Positions 50,820 through 64,000 are shown, counted from the first letter of the stretch. The stretch: 64,000 nucleotides of DNA from Symsagittifera roscoffensis (GCF_963678635.1 NC_087067.1:30108401-30172400), one strand, 5' to 3'. Notes: generated by a model from the letters alone, not told the origin. Numbers and translations are program-made.

Positions 50820-53253
50820 CAGATGGATGCGAAGGAAATACGGGCATGATCTGGAGGAGCGTGCAGTCTCCAGCACAACACCTTCGACGGATGATAAGTC
50901 AGAAAGCTCGAGAATGAACACCTATTCAGACAGGGATTCGACCTCGGGATCAGAACTGTCAGAACTGGCGATACACACGCTACTAGTGGAAACTCGGGCG
51001 AGAAACCTGGACTTGAGAGGTGTACCAGGATCCTGACAGTGATCGCTACCTAATACCAAGCGAAAGAGTCTTTGACAACGCAGCGGATGACTTAGAAACG
51101 ATAGCGGTATCGAAACGTTCGATAAGCCTGTTGCCGCAGAAAGAGGTAGTCAGGACTGATCTTCAGCCGTTTCAACAAGAAACACAACCGTTGGCGAAGA
51201 TTTGGTGCGTTAAGATGGAAGAAGACACACATCAGGCCAACGAGCTGAACAGTCAGATGAGAGTCATGAAGACGTACTTGAAGGCGAGATACAGACTCTC
51301 GGACCTTCTAAGGGCGCAGAGAAATGATCGCATGACAAGCAACCTAAAAAGGTGGATAGAAAACGGTGCACCTGACAAAGGTGACCTGGAAGAAGACAGC
51401 TATAGGATCCTGAGACAATACTTCATGCAGAAGGAGGGGAGATTATATCTGAACAAGGACGGGATCGTGGCTTGCAGGAGAAGAGAAGAAGACAAGGTCT
51501 TATACAAATATAACGCGATAGTGTTGCCGCAACTCTATCAGACAGAACTATTATTCAGGTCGCATGATCAGATGGGCCATCAAGGGATCGACAAAGTGTA
51601 TCAGAGGATCCTGAAGCGCTTTGAGTGGCCTGGCATGCGAGAAATGGGTGACAGCATGTCTGTCATGCCAACAGGTCAAGGATCCTAGGAAGTTGCGATT
51701 TCCTTTACAATCAATTGAGTCGTCTGAATTCAACGAGGTGGTGCAGATAGATCACCAGAAGATATGCATGACAGACAACGGTTACAACCAAGTCTTGGTC
51801 ATGATAGATCACTTCACGAAGTATGCAGAGGCCGTGCCCTGCATAACTGCCTCGGCGGAAGAGACATGCGACCACCTGATCAATACGTGGATAGCAAGAC
51901 ACGGATGTCCAATGACGTTTCAATCGGACAATGGAACGGCTTTCGTAGGCGAGCTTACGAAAGAGCTTATGAGACGGTCACAAGTCGCTCAGGCTCACTC
52001 CACGACATACCACCCTCAGACGAATGGCTTAGTAGAAAGACAGAATAGGACGTTAGTGTCGATGCTGAGGGTATATTGTTCCAGGTACATGACCGATTGG
52101 GACAGATACCTTCCACAGGTGATGGGAGCTTATAATAGCACGCAACACTCCACCACTGGAGTCAGTCCACACATGATGCTGACGGGACACGAGAAGTCTT
52201 TACCCTTGACATTCTTCTACCCAGAGTATGAGGGAAAGAAAACATCCCCACAGGTCTACGTGAGGGATGTGATCAGACGCCAACAGGAGTTGAACGACTT
52301 GTGTAGACGAAACACTCAGCAGGCACAGGCAAGGCAGAGGAAAAGATTCGACAAGAAAGCAGCTGGTGCAAAGGCTTACTCGGTGGGAGACTACGTATGG
52401 GTATTTCAGAACGTTATACCACCGAAAGGGACAAAAAAGCTTCTGAAGAAGTGGAGGGGACCCTTCATGATTACAGAGGTGCACCAAGAGGGACGCTTTT
52501 ATAGACTGAGTACTGGCCGAGCCGCCCACTACGAGAACATCAAGCCACACAATCCATCGACAGAAGACTGGTGTATACCTGCAGACATGGAAGAAGGGGA
52601 TTATCTAATGATGGATCCTGCTTGTGAGGTCAATGAAAAAGGCACCAGGGAGAAGAACGATGGAAACGAAGTCGTAGAGGAAGGTACGGATACACCATTG
52701 GACCTGGATCCAAACGAACAGATCGAAGCAGACGATGAAACCTTGCCCTACGCAGAGGAAGATTGGCGGGATTCCGAACAGACAGAGGTTCCCAAGAACA
52801 TGGAACCAGATCTTCCGTTCACGATGCAGACTCGTCAGAAAGACGGGACGAGACTAAGAAAGAAATACAATCCTTACGGTGACGACTTTGTAGTGGATAG
52901 GATAGATCTAAAGAAAATAGTGGAGGAAGTAGTGGGTTTAGAGGAAATAACAGTGTCACAGGACATTGACATAGTCGATGATCACAACGATGAGTGGGTT
53001 GACGACTGGTCGAAACCCGAAGTGGAGTTCGACGATGAGCAACAGCAGTCAAATGAACAAGACCTGACGAACCTGCGTGTCTTAGAGTGGCTGAACGACA
53101 TGACATCAGACCCTGAAAAGACCAGCGTTACGATTCAAGACGTAGATCGCGAAAGCGCGAAATACATTATGACCGAACGAGATGATCCTTCCTGGGCTGC
53201 CCAGGAAGGACAACTTCTCATTCCAGCTTCTAATCTTGACTTAATACCCGGTA

Positions 53254-53346
53254 TGCGATCGACGGGGACGCCGATGGATATTTTTGTCCGGGGAGTGGGG
53301 GTAGGACTTACCCACACTGAAAACTTGATAATAAAAAAATTGAGAA
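53254..53346 (+). promoter_or_regulatory. Nucleotide-conserved block with TTTTTGTCCGGGGAGT (B)
   Basis: The B counterpart of 35480-35577; the motif is at 53281-53296, read as I-F-V-R-G-V-G. The match with A extends about 30 bp upstream and 25 bp downstream of the motif. Confidence 0.65.
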
Positions 53347-53906
53347 TAGCAAGAGAAACAGGAAACTTAGAAGCAGAAACAGGTGAAGAACCTAAGAAAC
53401 CTGACATAGGCAGGGTAGTTGAGTCATATTTTAATTTACCAAATGAATATTCTAGTAACATAATACTAACAGACAGTGATTTCATACTCACAAACAGAAC
53501 ATGTGCGGTAGCAATCACCGCAGACATGAGTTTTAGGACGGCGCTAGCGGCAGATTTTAAGAGGGAATATAAAAACGTGGAATTCCTTTGGAAGCAAAGA
53601 CCAGGGATAGGGGGCGTAGCAGCCTTACCCCCGGCGGTGTCGCAGATACCAGGAAAGTACTTATGCTTCTTGGTAACGAGGGCGACAGAGAAGCAGCACG
53701 TGGACCCAGAAAACCTAGTCTTGTCTTTGACGAGGCTGAGGGACTTCCTTGTGGAAATGGACGTGAAGGAGCTTTCGCTTCCAGTGTACGATCCAAATAG
53801 AGGAAGACTGCATCCTCGGGAATTGTACGCGCTTGTACACGTGATATTCTCTGATACGAGCATACAAGTGTATCTACATAAGAAATATTACTTAAGTATA
53901 GGCTGA

Positions 53907-54312
53907 GTGATGTGCGAGAGGGTGTTAGGCCAAAGACCAAGCTGCATGTAATAGGTGATATGTGTGTTATGTTACGTTATGTTATGTTATGTGTTAGGTT
54001 ATTAAGATCATGGGCAAGTAGGGGTTAGTGACCATGAAAAACTAAAAGACGATCTTGGGAATAGATCCAAAGTTTGGACTGTCCAATCTTAGGTCGAATT
54101 CCAAAATTTTAGAGACCAATTGATTTTAATAAATTTTAGGATAAATATCTTTTTATCTGAACTGTCTTTAAGCAAATTTTAACGATGTATGTTAAGGTGA
54201 AATTGACAAGTGTGACATTCGTGATTTCTTTTCTAGATCCTGATTGATCATTTAATTGCTCACTTGAGTCAAAACTTGAAATCGAAATCAAATCAAACTT
54301 GGAAAGAACAGT
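53907..54312 (+). other. Spacer between pol and ORF2 (B)
   Basis: TTATGT-rich stretch (53963-53998), small hairpin at 54073-54086, AT-rich DNA, and the acceptor-like TTTCTTTTCTAG ending at 54236. No reading frame. Confidence 0.5.
54225..54236 (+). promoter_or_regulatory. Putative splice acceptor before B ORF2
   Basis: TTTCTTTTCTAG/ATCCTGATTGATC, the counterpart of A's site at 36484-36495. It has a better pyrimidine tract than A's. Confidence 0.5.
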
Positions 54313-57300
54313 ATGGACAATTTCAACCTGGATGAATTGATGGACCTGGCAGAGGCATATGTAGGACCGATGGTAGATGCGATCTATCGTCGGCTGATCG
54401 AACGAGACTTCGCTCTGGAGGACCCAGAGGTGGTCATGTTGCTGACCGCCCTGATTAACATCTTGGGGCACGACAACCGTGGGGACCGCCCCACGGAAGT
54501 CCTGTTGATGGCAGCATATGGAGAAAGAGGAGTACTAGACCGCCCGAACATGAGAGTGATGAGGTGGAGAAACGGGGCTCTCTCAGGGAGTGACTTGGCG
54601 AATGAGCCTGGGTTGGGAAGTTCTAGGACTTACCAACCAGGTGAGATGCCAATGCCCTCCAAGCCCAAACCTGGGCTGACGAGAATGCATCGGGAGATGA
54701 ACAGCGAGGCGACCTCGTCTGGTTCACCACTGAGAGCAGCTGTGCCACCAAAAGGGGCGAAAGTAACACAGAAGGTTCAGACGAACCAAACCATACAAGA
54801 TCTGGACGAGATGAACGATCAGTTGAGAAGTACGAAGAAGGAGTTAAACGATATGACGAAGACCATGCTGGCGATGGAGGAAGACCGGGACATGTGGAGA
54901 AAGTTGTTTGAAGACTGCAACAAAAAGCAGGGTCAAGAGATCGAACGCTTAAGGCAGGAATACAAAGAGCGATCGGAGCAGGTGGCGTTGACGACGTCCA
55001 TTGAGAAAGTGATACTTGCAAGGGATATTCCTCGTGGGCAGTCCCCGATGGAGCTCTTGACACCTCGAGAAATGAGTCAAACAACGGAGACACGGCTTCC
55101 AGCAGAGACGAACCGAGTAACAATCCCGGATCCTAGTGACACCTTGGGTGATCCCGTCGTAGAACAGACAGTGAGAAAACTGATAGAGACCGCTGGACGA
55201 TTGGTTGCTAACAAGAATGCACCAGGTTCCGGGGTGACTGCACCCTATGGAACGATTGACGATACGGGCAGAGTACAACTCTCCCAGACAATAATCAGAC
55301 AAGGGATAAGTGACGTGACGCCACTCAGGGGGAATTCGAAGATCACAGAGAGAAAAGTAAGGAAGATGCCAGCGAAGAAAGTGTCTCGTGTAATAGACGT
55401 GCAGAAGAATAATCAATTGAAGTATAATTTCACGGGAGTTCCGGAGACAGATCCGAGGGCCTGCTTCAATCGAGCTACCTGGAGCCCGGCTGTGAACCTG
55501 CAGCAACCACCACTCGGGACATCTCACCTGATATTGGGAGACAGCTTAGTCAGAGTGCTGTCGAATTTGAGGACCTCATGGGTCACCACGGTGATGGCCT
55601 TTGGAGGCGCGACGATTGCCCAATTATATCGCATGGTGGAGCTGATGAATCCAGGGAAGATACCCAATGTGATGATCTTAGTTGGGACGAATGACATCTC
55701 CAGAGGATCAGATGAGCAGGAAGCACTGTGGGAAGCAATGATGGTGTGTTTGTTTACTACTCTCTGGCAGAAGTTCAGTTGCGCGGTACTGACCGTTTGC
55801 ACGGTGCCAATGAACACAAGAAGCCTGACAGTATCAGGAAGAAGGCACAACGAGGGAGTCATGAGATGGAACAACATCTTGAGAAACCTAGCAAATCGAA
55901 ACGCCGGAAGAATGATCCTCATGGACATTGAACATGAATTGAGAGCCATGGATCAAGCCAGACTGACCACAGATGGCATCCACTTCGACAGTGTCGAAGG
56001 ACAAGCTTGGTTGAATCGAGTCTTCCAAGAACGGTTGGATGAGCTGGAAGCAGAACTCTTTGACACAGGAGTGCTGAAGGAAGAGGGAACGGTGAGTGAT
56101 ACGGTGATCACCACCTTTGTGCCTCCTAACCTGGAAACACGCTTGGGTACGGTCCCAGCCGCCATAAATTACCAGCAACAAAGCTCCAGTGAACCAGGTC
56201 GAAGAACAGATGTACAGGATCGGTTGGGAGAGGCACCGATGAGGAGAACAATTCATCCTAGGAGAAGGATAGGACCTGTCAACCAACCAATCGAAGAAGT
56301 AGCCGGCACATCTAGATCGGACACTAGATCGGAGACGACGAGTACCAGTCGAGAGGAAAGACCGAGCAGAGGCTCATTGATGTGGTCGCGATCCATACCG
56401 TCTCCTTGACATATATACAAAGAAGAACTAATGAAGCTGGACCTACAGAGAGTGAGCTTCATCGAAGATGCAAGGAGGATGCTGAATGGAAAGACGCTAT
56501 CCGTCAGCAGATTGTACTCGATAACCGGCGTAGACTGGTTGATAGCCGCTAGCATAAATTTCAGCTCCACGACGGCCTTGAGATTTGCCGACTTGGAGGG
56601 ACTGCCCTCCAACAACACAATAGGACCTGTGAATGCAAGACCGTTGCAAGATGTGAGATTGAACCATGATGAGAGGAGTCGTGAAGAAAGGCCAGGAAGA
56701 TTCCTGACGGCGAGAGCGCCGATTGGACAACACGTGAAGATATTTAGGCAATTGACGACACCACCTGGTCATGTGAAGGAGAGAGTGTACCCAAAACTAG
56801 TGAACCAAGATGGTGATGCCCAGAGATATGGCGGATTGACAGCGATAAAGAAAGATGAGACCATCTTCGCCGCCTACGACAAAGCAGAGATGAGAAAGGC
56901 CAAAATCATGGTAGTAGCGAATTCAGAGTTCGTGTACACCTCCAAGTCTTTGTTTTGGCCGGACGTCATAATGCTGGCCGCAGTTGACCTAGACCTATTG
57001 CAATCAGTGTCATTGGCTATAGGGGTACAAAGGCAGACAGAAATGAACCCGATAACGATTGTGTTTGCTGGCATCAATGACCATCTACACAGTAGAGGTT
57101 TTCTGAGCAGGCTCAGAGATCCTGCAACAGCAGAAAACGCAGTATGGCCCGCGATAAAAGACATCCTGGAGTCAATGGGTGAAGTGGTAGACGCGACAAA
57201 GGAGGGATCATTCAATAAAGTGACGTTGAGAGTAGTATTTGCGTTGTCTCCGGGATATGCATATCTCCCGGATGGACTGAAATTTGTGTATGCAATGGTA

Positions 57301-60300
57301 GCCTTACTTTCGGAGGGAAAATATGATGTGATCATATCAGCCCCGAATCGCATGATAGAAATGGAGAACCTGAGGCCACTTAAGGCTGAACTGCCGGCAG
57401 TATGGTCAGATATCTCAAACGCGATGAGAGGGTTCAAGGACCACGCGCTACACATGTTGGTGTTGGACGAAGTGCTGGGGTTGGAACTGTCCAACTTCAG
57501 TCGGCAACTCAAACTGAAACCAGGAATAGATGACGACCATCGAGTGATCACGGCGATGTCCAACGACTTGTGGTTCCGAGCAATGGAAGTGGCGAGTGAA
57601 GACACGAGAAGAAAGAATTCACTGGAGACGAGAGCTCATCTGGAAGCGATGGTGCTGAGAACCAAGCCGGAAGCAAACCAGTGGCTACACCTGAATCCGA
57701 GAGTAGCGGCATTGGGTGCAGATGCTTTTCAGCAAGGCCCAGTAATGATCACTAAGATACACGCCTACTTGTTGAAGGAGGTGAACCTGGCGGAAAATGC
57801 CGGAGAAAAGACAGCTGAGTTCGTGAACAGAATGTGTCAGATTACTCTGGAAACCTTCTGGACCCAGGAAGTGAAAGGACAGGAGGGATTTGAAAGGACA
57901 GATAGCATGCTAGAAGGGTTGGGAGCCGGATGGACCGCGTCCTTCTTGGCAAAAGTCTACCCGAAAGTCTCGCACTACTTGATAAAGGAATTCCTCCAAG
58001 CGGTAGTGAAAGTATCGATAGTGGAATTAATGGCCCTGTTCGTGACATTTGGAGCGGAGAATTTCGTGAAAGGACCGGTGATACTGCTTACGGATGGAAT
58101 ACAGAACCTGCGACTAGATGGACTTCTGACATTGATCGCAATAACCCACGGAAACTTGGGAGGACTGATGAAACTGGCACGTTGTCCAGAGCAGATGAAA
58201 GGGAGAGTGAGGAATCTGGATATGAAGAAATCCACAGACTCGTGGAACAAAATAAGAGACCTGAGACACACTCTTATCCAGTATCTCTTGCAGCAAAATC
58301 GCTTTGGAACCGGAGAAGACGAGACAATTGAAAGAGAGGAAGATGTTAGACGACATGTTGGAGGCATGCCGCTGTTAACAGATTTGAGCTTAGCTATGAG
58401 AATCGATCCCTTGGCACTGATCAGAGGAGTCACGGAGTTCGTGACAGTGATCTATGGACCAGCAGTCACCTTTGCGTTCCCTGACGTTAAAGTGGAAGCA
58501 TATAGGAGGTCGGTGTTGCACCTGAACCTCATATCGGCAGTGGACGGTAGTACACTGAACTGGTGTGAGCAGCACGCATTGCGAGAGCTCATGAGTGAAG
58601 ATCTGTTATTTGCGAAAATATCGGAGCCAGAGATGACAGTCATCAATTTTGACGATCACTTCTGTGACCGCATGGGAGAAGTAGAAAGAGGGCACATCGA
58701 GGTGTTTCCAAAGCTTTGGAATCTGAGGCCCTATGACAGAACGAATGGTGAATTGACCAGAGTGCCTCGTCTCACAGCAGCGTATCACAAGGTGAGAGAA
58801 GAGACGAAGGATTGGGGCGATTACAAGAAGCTACCCGAAGCAATCCCTGAATTCCCTCTGATAAGAAGGATGTTGCTCGGAGCAGTCTCCGTAGTACAAA
58901 CTCCTAGGTTGAGAGCATTCGAAACCAATGAAAGGAGAGTAGGGAATTTCTCGGCGACGATGGATCCATACTTCGTGGGGAGAAATGCCGCCGCGTTACA
59001 GTACACACGATTTGCGTACACGGATCAAGCGACGAGAAGGCGAATAAGCAACGCCGCTACTCCCAAGCCTGAAGGATTTGATGAGGAATGGAGGGGACTA
59101 GGCTTAGCTCCAATGAGGATGAGAGGCAGGACTGAATTGCCTGAAGCCTCAGTAATCCTGACCAGTGTGAGAAAAGAGATGAAAGTTGCGGGAATATTGC
59201 AGACGAGAATTTTCCTAGCACCCTTCGGCTGCGAAGAAACCAAAGTGGTCCATGGAGAAGAGGAAGATAAATCAGCCGGTACATTGCTCATACCGAGATT
59301 CCAGGAAGAAGCTGATGATGACAAACAAGGACCATCGAACTCGAATGGGGACAAGTCAGAAGGAGATGACGGACAGGGTGGAAACCGTCAGACGAAAGAA
59401 CCCATGCAACAAGATCAAGCTGGTGGAGAAGACGACAGGGCATCGACAGGAGGAACATCCAGCCTGGATTTCAATATCTTCAGTGATCTTGAGAATAATG
59501 CAGACACGTTGGAAACGACTGAGCCAGCGGATGAAGGCATCTCGACACTGGAACCTCCGTCAGCCTTTGAGGAAATGAAACGGAATTTGCCGGAGAGCAG
59601 CTCTCCTGGCAATACAAGAAATAACGATCAGAGAATCCTCATGGAATCACCTCGGAGGAGAAGAATAGAGGCCTCAGCCAGAGTACCTTTCTTGGGAACG
59701 CTACCCGAAGAAGAATGGGAAGTACATCACCGAGACCACGAGAGTAGGACGGGATGTAAGCTGGACAGAGTGGCGTTCATGGAAGAAGTCTGGACTGTGA
59801 TTCAGAGCTATGGGACCCAGTCCATTCTCAAAACAGGTCTCAATCAACCCTTGATGAGAGAAGTACTTGACAAGCTTGATGAGTGTGAAGGGAGACTGAG
59901 TGAGTTATTGATCGACTCAGCCACTGATGAGAGTGAAGCGAATTCTCCCATCAAGATGACACCGCAGGACAATGAAGGAGAGGTGGAATACCTGTCAAGG
60001 ACCAGGAGAGGAACGATGCGATCGAAAATGGTGATTGATAAAATCAATGCGATGAAAATGAAGTTAGGCGGCAGAGTGATGCCGAGGAGGATTGGAAAGA
60101 CGAAAGTGGATTCGGAAATATCGATGAAAGCTGGTAACTCAGCGAAAAGAAAACGAGTCGAGGAAGTCATGGATTTGGGGCAAGGTGATTATCAATTGTC
60201 TGGCACAGATAGAATATTAACTGATATAGCGATGGTGCCACCCATTCTCATGGCGGGGATAAAGTCAACCGGTTATAAATCCAAAAGGAGTGACCGCACT

Positions 60301-63258
60301 CTGACTGGAGCGACTTTAGAAATGGAAATACTCAGTCAATGTGGAGAGAGTAAAATGAGGGACTTCAAGCCATCTCCCATGAATCATGGAAAGGGAAGTG
60401 TTGCAGGACAACTAACACCAGTGGAATACAACAGACTGACAGTGTCTGAGACAGTGTCGATAGATGAACCCACCGGTGGATACATGGAGATGTTGGAATA
60501 CCGAAACTCGGCTAGAGGGTATGTAGTGGCCCTGGAAGAGGAAAAAGCCATGGAGGGTTATCTGGAAACAATGTTGCAAGGCACCACCCTCAAGCAGAAG
60601 GCGTACGGAACTTTGGCGTCGTCTGACATACAGGCGGAGACGATCGAGCAGTTGGTGAGCCTTCCATGGAAAGCAGTAGTATTGAGGTATTTCGAAGAGG
60701 AAATGAGGACTACGCCAAGAATACATGCTCTCGTGGCAGTACCTTACGTAGGGACAGAATTACAACTCAGGCTCGCCTGGTGCATGATGGGACTGACTCG
60801 CGAAGAATATGATTCGGAAGAAAGGAAGAGATCAAAGGAGGAAAAAGTTTTCCTTATGACGAATCTGAGGGATCTGATAGTCCAGGAGGGAGCAGCAGTA
60901 GCGTTTGCAAAGCGGAGAGACGCTCTCTGTTTCATTCGATTCCTGATAGAGCAGATCTCAGTACCTGCATTAAGCACTTGTGTTAAAATGTTGAAGGAAG
61001 GCGATGAGCGAACGAAAGCCATGTTCTTACTAGCAATGCTGGATATGCAGCAAAGTAAACCGATGAGGGTGAACATGAAAGAACCTGAAGAATTGGAACC
61101 CATGAAAAAGATAGACGAGGTCAGGAGATTCTCAAACAAGGAGTTGAGGCTCACTAAAGAATCTATGGGAGCATTGCCGAAATCCAGTGAATACTGTGGA
61201 CCGATCAAGAAGAAGTCATATAGCTATGTATCCGGGATCATAGGGATAGCGTACAATCCTTTCCTGAGTGAAGACATACGCGATTGCTTCTTTGATTATG
61301 AGCAGGCGGTGTTACTAAGATTCTGGACGTCCAGGATTGTAACGATTAAAAGCGTCAACAATTCACAGGCCAAATTGGGACTGGTCTTGGAAGAAGAGGT
61401 GACTGCACCTTCAGTACCAAAATCCGACAAGAGAGTGGAATTTGGGTTGGGATTCTCAGATGAATTACTGAGAACGAGCTTGATGGCAGTGTGGGAATTG
61501 ATGAAACCATCGTGGTGTCCTAGTCCCAACGCTGACTCAATATTACGGGCGACACAGGACATACAGAGGGAACTGAATGCGGACTGTAACCTGCGTGACC
61601 TCAACATCATATATAATGTGATGATAACAGCCTCTAAGAGCAACGGAGAAGATAGAGTGGAGTTGCCTGGCTGGGGACCAGAAGACTGGGTCAAACCTGG
61701 TAGCTGTCTGGCGGAAGTCTGTGGACTAGAGGGTCACGTTTGTGGAAGTCTAGACTGTGTGAAAACCCTGGAGAAACAACACAAGCAGTTGACAGTATTG
61801 TTTGGAAATGTAGTGATGAAAGCAAGAACGGAAACGGAACTGATAGCAGATTTCCATGGAGGAACCGATGTGAATCTGGTGACAGCACTAGGATTCTACA
61901 GCATGTTTGGTTCTTTAGAGTCACTATTGAATCTAGAACAGAAACATGAGATGGTCACAGCCATCAGCGTAGAAGTATTCCCAGGAGTTCTGCAGACTGA
62001 GCAGAAGTATATAGGAAAATGGAGGGAAGCAATCGAAACGGAGATGAACATCAGACACAGCGAAACTTATTGTAGACCATCAGGAGCACGATATTTGGTG
62101 GGTTCAACGTTGGCTCCAATGTGCAAGAGCAGATACCCTGTACATTTCGTGGCTGTGGACGTGAAGAGTACAAGAACGATCGTGGATCAAGCTTTCTCAG
62201 TGCCAAAGTGCGTGAGATTGGCGAGAATGTCTGAAAAGTCTTACGAGTTACTATGTAAGATGTTCTCAGCAGTTCCAGAGAGAACCAAAGAGGAGTTGGA
62301 GTCAATACTAGGAAAGAAGTTCATGGGATATGTGAGCGGGAACTTCAGTGACTTTGAAAAACAGAAACAGAGAGGATCAACTGTCACAGATTACAATGCA
62401 GTAGATGAGAATGATGAGATCCACCGAGTGATGATGGAAGTGGAGCCATTGCTGGAAGCTTCGGGAAAACGGAATTGGAGGAGCATCATGTTGACACATG
62501 ACGAGTTTCCTTGCCACTGCTTGCTGCAGACCTGGTGGTATCCCAAGCGTAGTAATCTGGTGTTGATCTGGGACTCTGGAGAGCTGCTCTCCATGGGTTT
62601 ACCAGATTCATCACAGCCTATAACAATAGTGATAGTGGGAGTTATGATGGCGATACGATGGCTGGAAGCTCATGTGAGAGAAAATAATAGACAGGAGGCA
62701 CCGACGAGAGAACAACTGCAGAAATTAGATTGTCTAAAAGATTTAGATCTTTTTGAGACAATGTGCAAAGTTCTAAACATTCCGATGGAAGTGAAGAAGA
62801 TATGGGCAAGAAAACGATTGATGCCATGGTTCAGAGCTAACATGACTGCATGGTTGTACGAGTATGCGAAAAAGCATATGTCGAAACATGGCAGAGTTTA
62901 CAGTGAATATCAGCTGGACATTGGGGCAGGAGCTTTCAAGCGAGCTTTCGTGACCCATCGGAATGCAGTGACCACCGCTGTGAAAAGAATTTCCAGGACG
63001 AGCGAGCGTAGTGGAAATGAGAAGGCAGAGATGCTGAAAGAAGATTTGGAGAGAAACGTGACGTTGTGTCTCCACAACAGCTTCTGTAGAAACAGAGAAT
63101 CAAACGTGGATCCCCTACCTTGCTGTAAACAGAGGGTGGAAGAGCAGAAGTGTTGGAGGACGGCTTCCAACAGCGTCAGGATAGTCAATGACGTGCTACA
63201 AGACACGGAGACCGAGAGTGCAGAGTCAGCGTCACAGGAGGAGGAAATGGAGCATTGA
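54313..63258 (+). pseudogene. Element B ORF2 (SGNH-hydrolase giant protein) with one in-frame stop
   Basis: From ATG 54313 the frame is open to a TGA at 56407-56409 (codon 699) and continues in the same frame to 63258; A has Trp at that codon, so a single TGG to TGA change would explain it. SGNH blocks are intact: LILGDSL (S411), GTND and DGIH, all before the stop. The degenerate second SGNH-like region (NSEFVY, GINDHL), the acidic linker and the C-terminal Cys-rich region follow. Alignment with A runs the full length, and only the linkers (around 590-690 and the acidic region) are variable. Downstream of the stop an ATG at 56431 could start a 2275-residue product. Readthrough cannot be excluded, since the frame after the stop is not decayed. 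Confidence 0.88.
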
Positions 63259-64000
63259 TGAATGGTCGAGAAAACAAGAGGCAAAAAGAAGGAAAATTAG
63301 AAGAATTTAGAAGTTTTAGAACTTCTAAACGACGAAAAAAGAAGAGAACAAAGGGATGATGAAGAAACGTTAAAACTCAGAATTGTTTTATGTGTGTGAA
63401 AAACTCAAGTGAGAAACCAAGCAACCAAGTTGTAATTGAAAACTGAAACATTTAGTTGAGTTTGGAAATTGTTGCATTTATAAATTTGCATTTTGGTTTT
63501 AGTTGAAGTGGCTTTAGAGACACTCACTTATTATTTATTTAGAAAGGCTTGAGGGAAGAGTATATTTAAATATTCCAGCCTGCATGATTGTTTTTAATCA
63601 CTTAGGAAGACTGATAACTTTGTGGTGACATGAAAAACTTGAGTAACTTCTTGAGGAGGGAGGTTGTTGCATTGTTCTTTCTAACCACGAGGTCTCTTGG
63701 TTTTAATATTCAGGACAATAAACAAGCAAGATTTCCGAAGGGAAGGAGCATAGTAGGATAATTTTAGCTTGTTGGTTGGCAGGACTGTCCTGCAAGCCAA
63801 CACCTTTTAAATCTAGGAGAAAAAGTTTCAATCGGGATATTGACACTGGAAGTCAGAAAATATGTTTTATCTTAAGTCATATCCTCAATGTGCAGATTAA
63901 TGAAAGAATTTGAAGGCTATAGTGATGTAGTATGATGCCATTTATATTCTGCAGTGAGTCGATGTGACGTAGGTAAAAGTAATTTCGTGCATTTTGTAAA
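63259..64000 (+). other. 3' UTR of element B, cut by the window end
   Basis: No reading frame. It aligns in blocks with A's 3' UTR: the GTGGT/ACCAC stem (63622-63626 with 63684-63688), GGTTTTAATAT, and GTAGTATGATGCCATTTAT. The window ends where A has about 90-100 bp left before its LTR, so neither B's 3' polypurine tract nor its LTR is visible. A hairpin GTTGGTTGGCAGGAC/TGCAAGCCAAC lies near 63770-63800. Confidence 0.6.

Larger units (their letters stand above)
47070..53906 (+). pseudogene. pol: Element B pol part of gag-pol, two frame disruptions
   Basis: It continues B gag after the inserted A. In order: protease (LLDTGA), RT (YVDD), RNase H (DTDAS, HQNADSL), integrase core with D, D and E, GPY/F-like motif, acidic extension and macrodomain-like C-terminus, all closely matching A (RT and RNase H very similar). 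The frame breaks near 51018 by a small indel in the linker before integrase. It breaks again near 51637, where about 11 bp are missing compared with A, removing residues from the integrase zinc finger between the His and Cys pairs. Frames in use are 47070-51036, 51020-51688 and 51621-53906. The copy therefore cannot make a full polyprotein. Both defects lie downstream of RNase H. Confidence 0.9.
18270..64000 (+). mobile_element. Giant LTR retrotransposon B (Ty3/gypsy type), split by A, 3' end outside window
   Basis: Order: LTR, PBS, 2.9-kb leader, gag, [insertion of A, 24877-47069], rest of pol, spacer, second ORF, 3' UTR. Without A about 23.5 kb is visible. Alignment of its 3' UTR with A's shows the window stopping about 100 bp before the expected 3' LTR, so the whole would be near 24.5 kb. 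Domain order is that of A and the proteins align along their length, but leaders and LTRs differ strongly. Two frame disruptions in pol, one stop in the second ORF and the insertion of A make it defective. Confidence 0.88.

Noticed and set aside
22282-63284. Minus-strand open frames of 60-240 codons within A and B
   Set aside because: They lie opposite the gag, pol and ORF2 genes, change length between A and B, and have no recognisable domains.

Overview
The window reads as repeat-rich nuclear DNA of an invertebrate animal. The background is AT-rich, and the repeats are animal types: a Penelope-like element with a GIY-YIG nuclease, a non-LTR retrotransposon with a restriction-like endonuclease, and Ty3/gypsy LTR elements with an animal-type pol. 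I cannot name the species, and I recognise no host gene.

Layout. 1-6.6 kb: a G-poor block with one 599-codon reading frame of unknown function, then AT-rich DNA. 6.66-6.99 kb: a small element with terminal inverted repeats inside a (CT)n tract. 8.8-14.1 kb: Penelope-like relics on both strands, a 155-bp-arm palindrome made of two of them, two decayed hammerhead-like motifs, an old LTR/leader relic (C) and the tail of a non-LTR element. 14.88-18.11 kb: a non-LTR retrotransposon (PHD finger, reverse transcriptase, zinc knuckle, restriction-like endonuclease) with a 10-bp target duplication and several frameshifts.

18.27-64.0 kb is taken up by two related giant LTR retrotransposons, one nested in the other. 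Outer element B has its 5' LTR at 18270-19189, a 2.9-kb leader, gag at 22118, pol resuming at 47070 and a second ORF at 54313-63258; its 3' LTR should begin roughly 100 bp beyond the window. Inner element A (24877-47069, 22.2 kb) lies in B's gag-pol. Its two 886-bp LTRs look identical and both long ORFs are open (3160 and 2955 codons), so it looks young and possibly still functional. B carries a small indel and an approximately 11-bp deletion in pol and one in-frame stop in its second ORF.

The giant elements are the unusual system here. Each has a gag-pol polyprotein (capsid, two CCHC knuckles, protease, RT, RNase H, integrase) ending in a macrodomain-like region, and a separate protein of about 2950 residues with a complete SGNH-hydrolase motif set, a second degenerate SGNH-like region and about 2000 further residues that match no family I know. 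At the nucleic-acid level they have: (i) a leader RNA module, twice in A and once in B, whose outer 8-bp stems differ in sequence but are each fully complementary; (ii) a polypurine-type motif directly before A's 3' LTR that recurs inside both pol genes in two different reading frames; (iii) in B's leader, about 16 copies of a short TCCGGAGGGGT motif; (iv) a structured LTR segment shared by A, B and relic C; (v) a conserved splice-acceptor-like site before the second ORF. B supplies the comparison that shows which parts of A are constrained.
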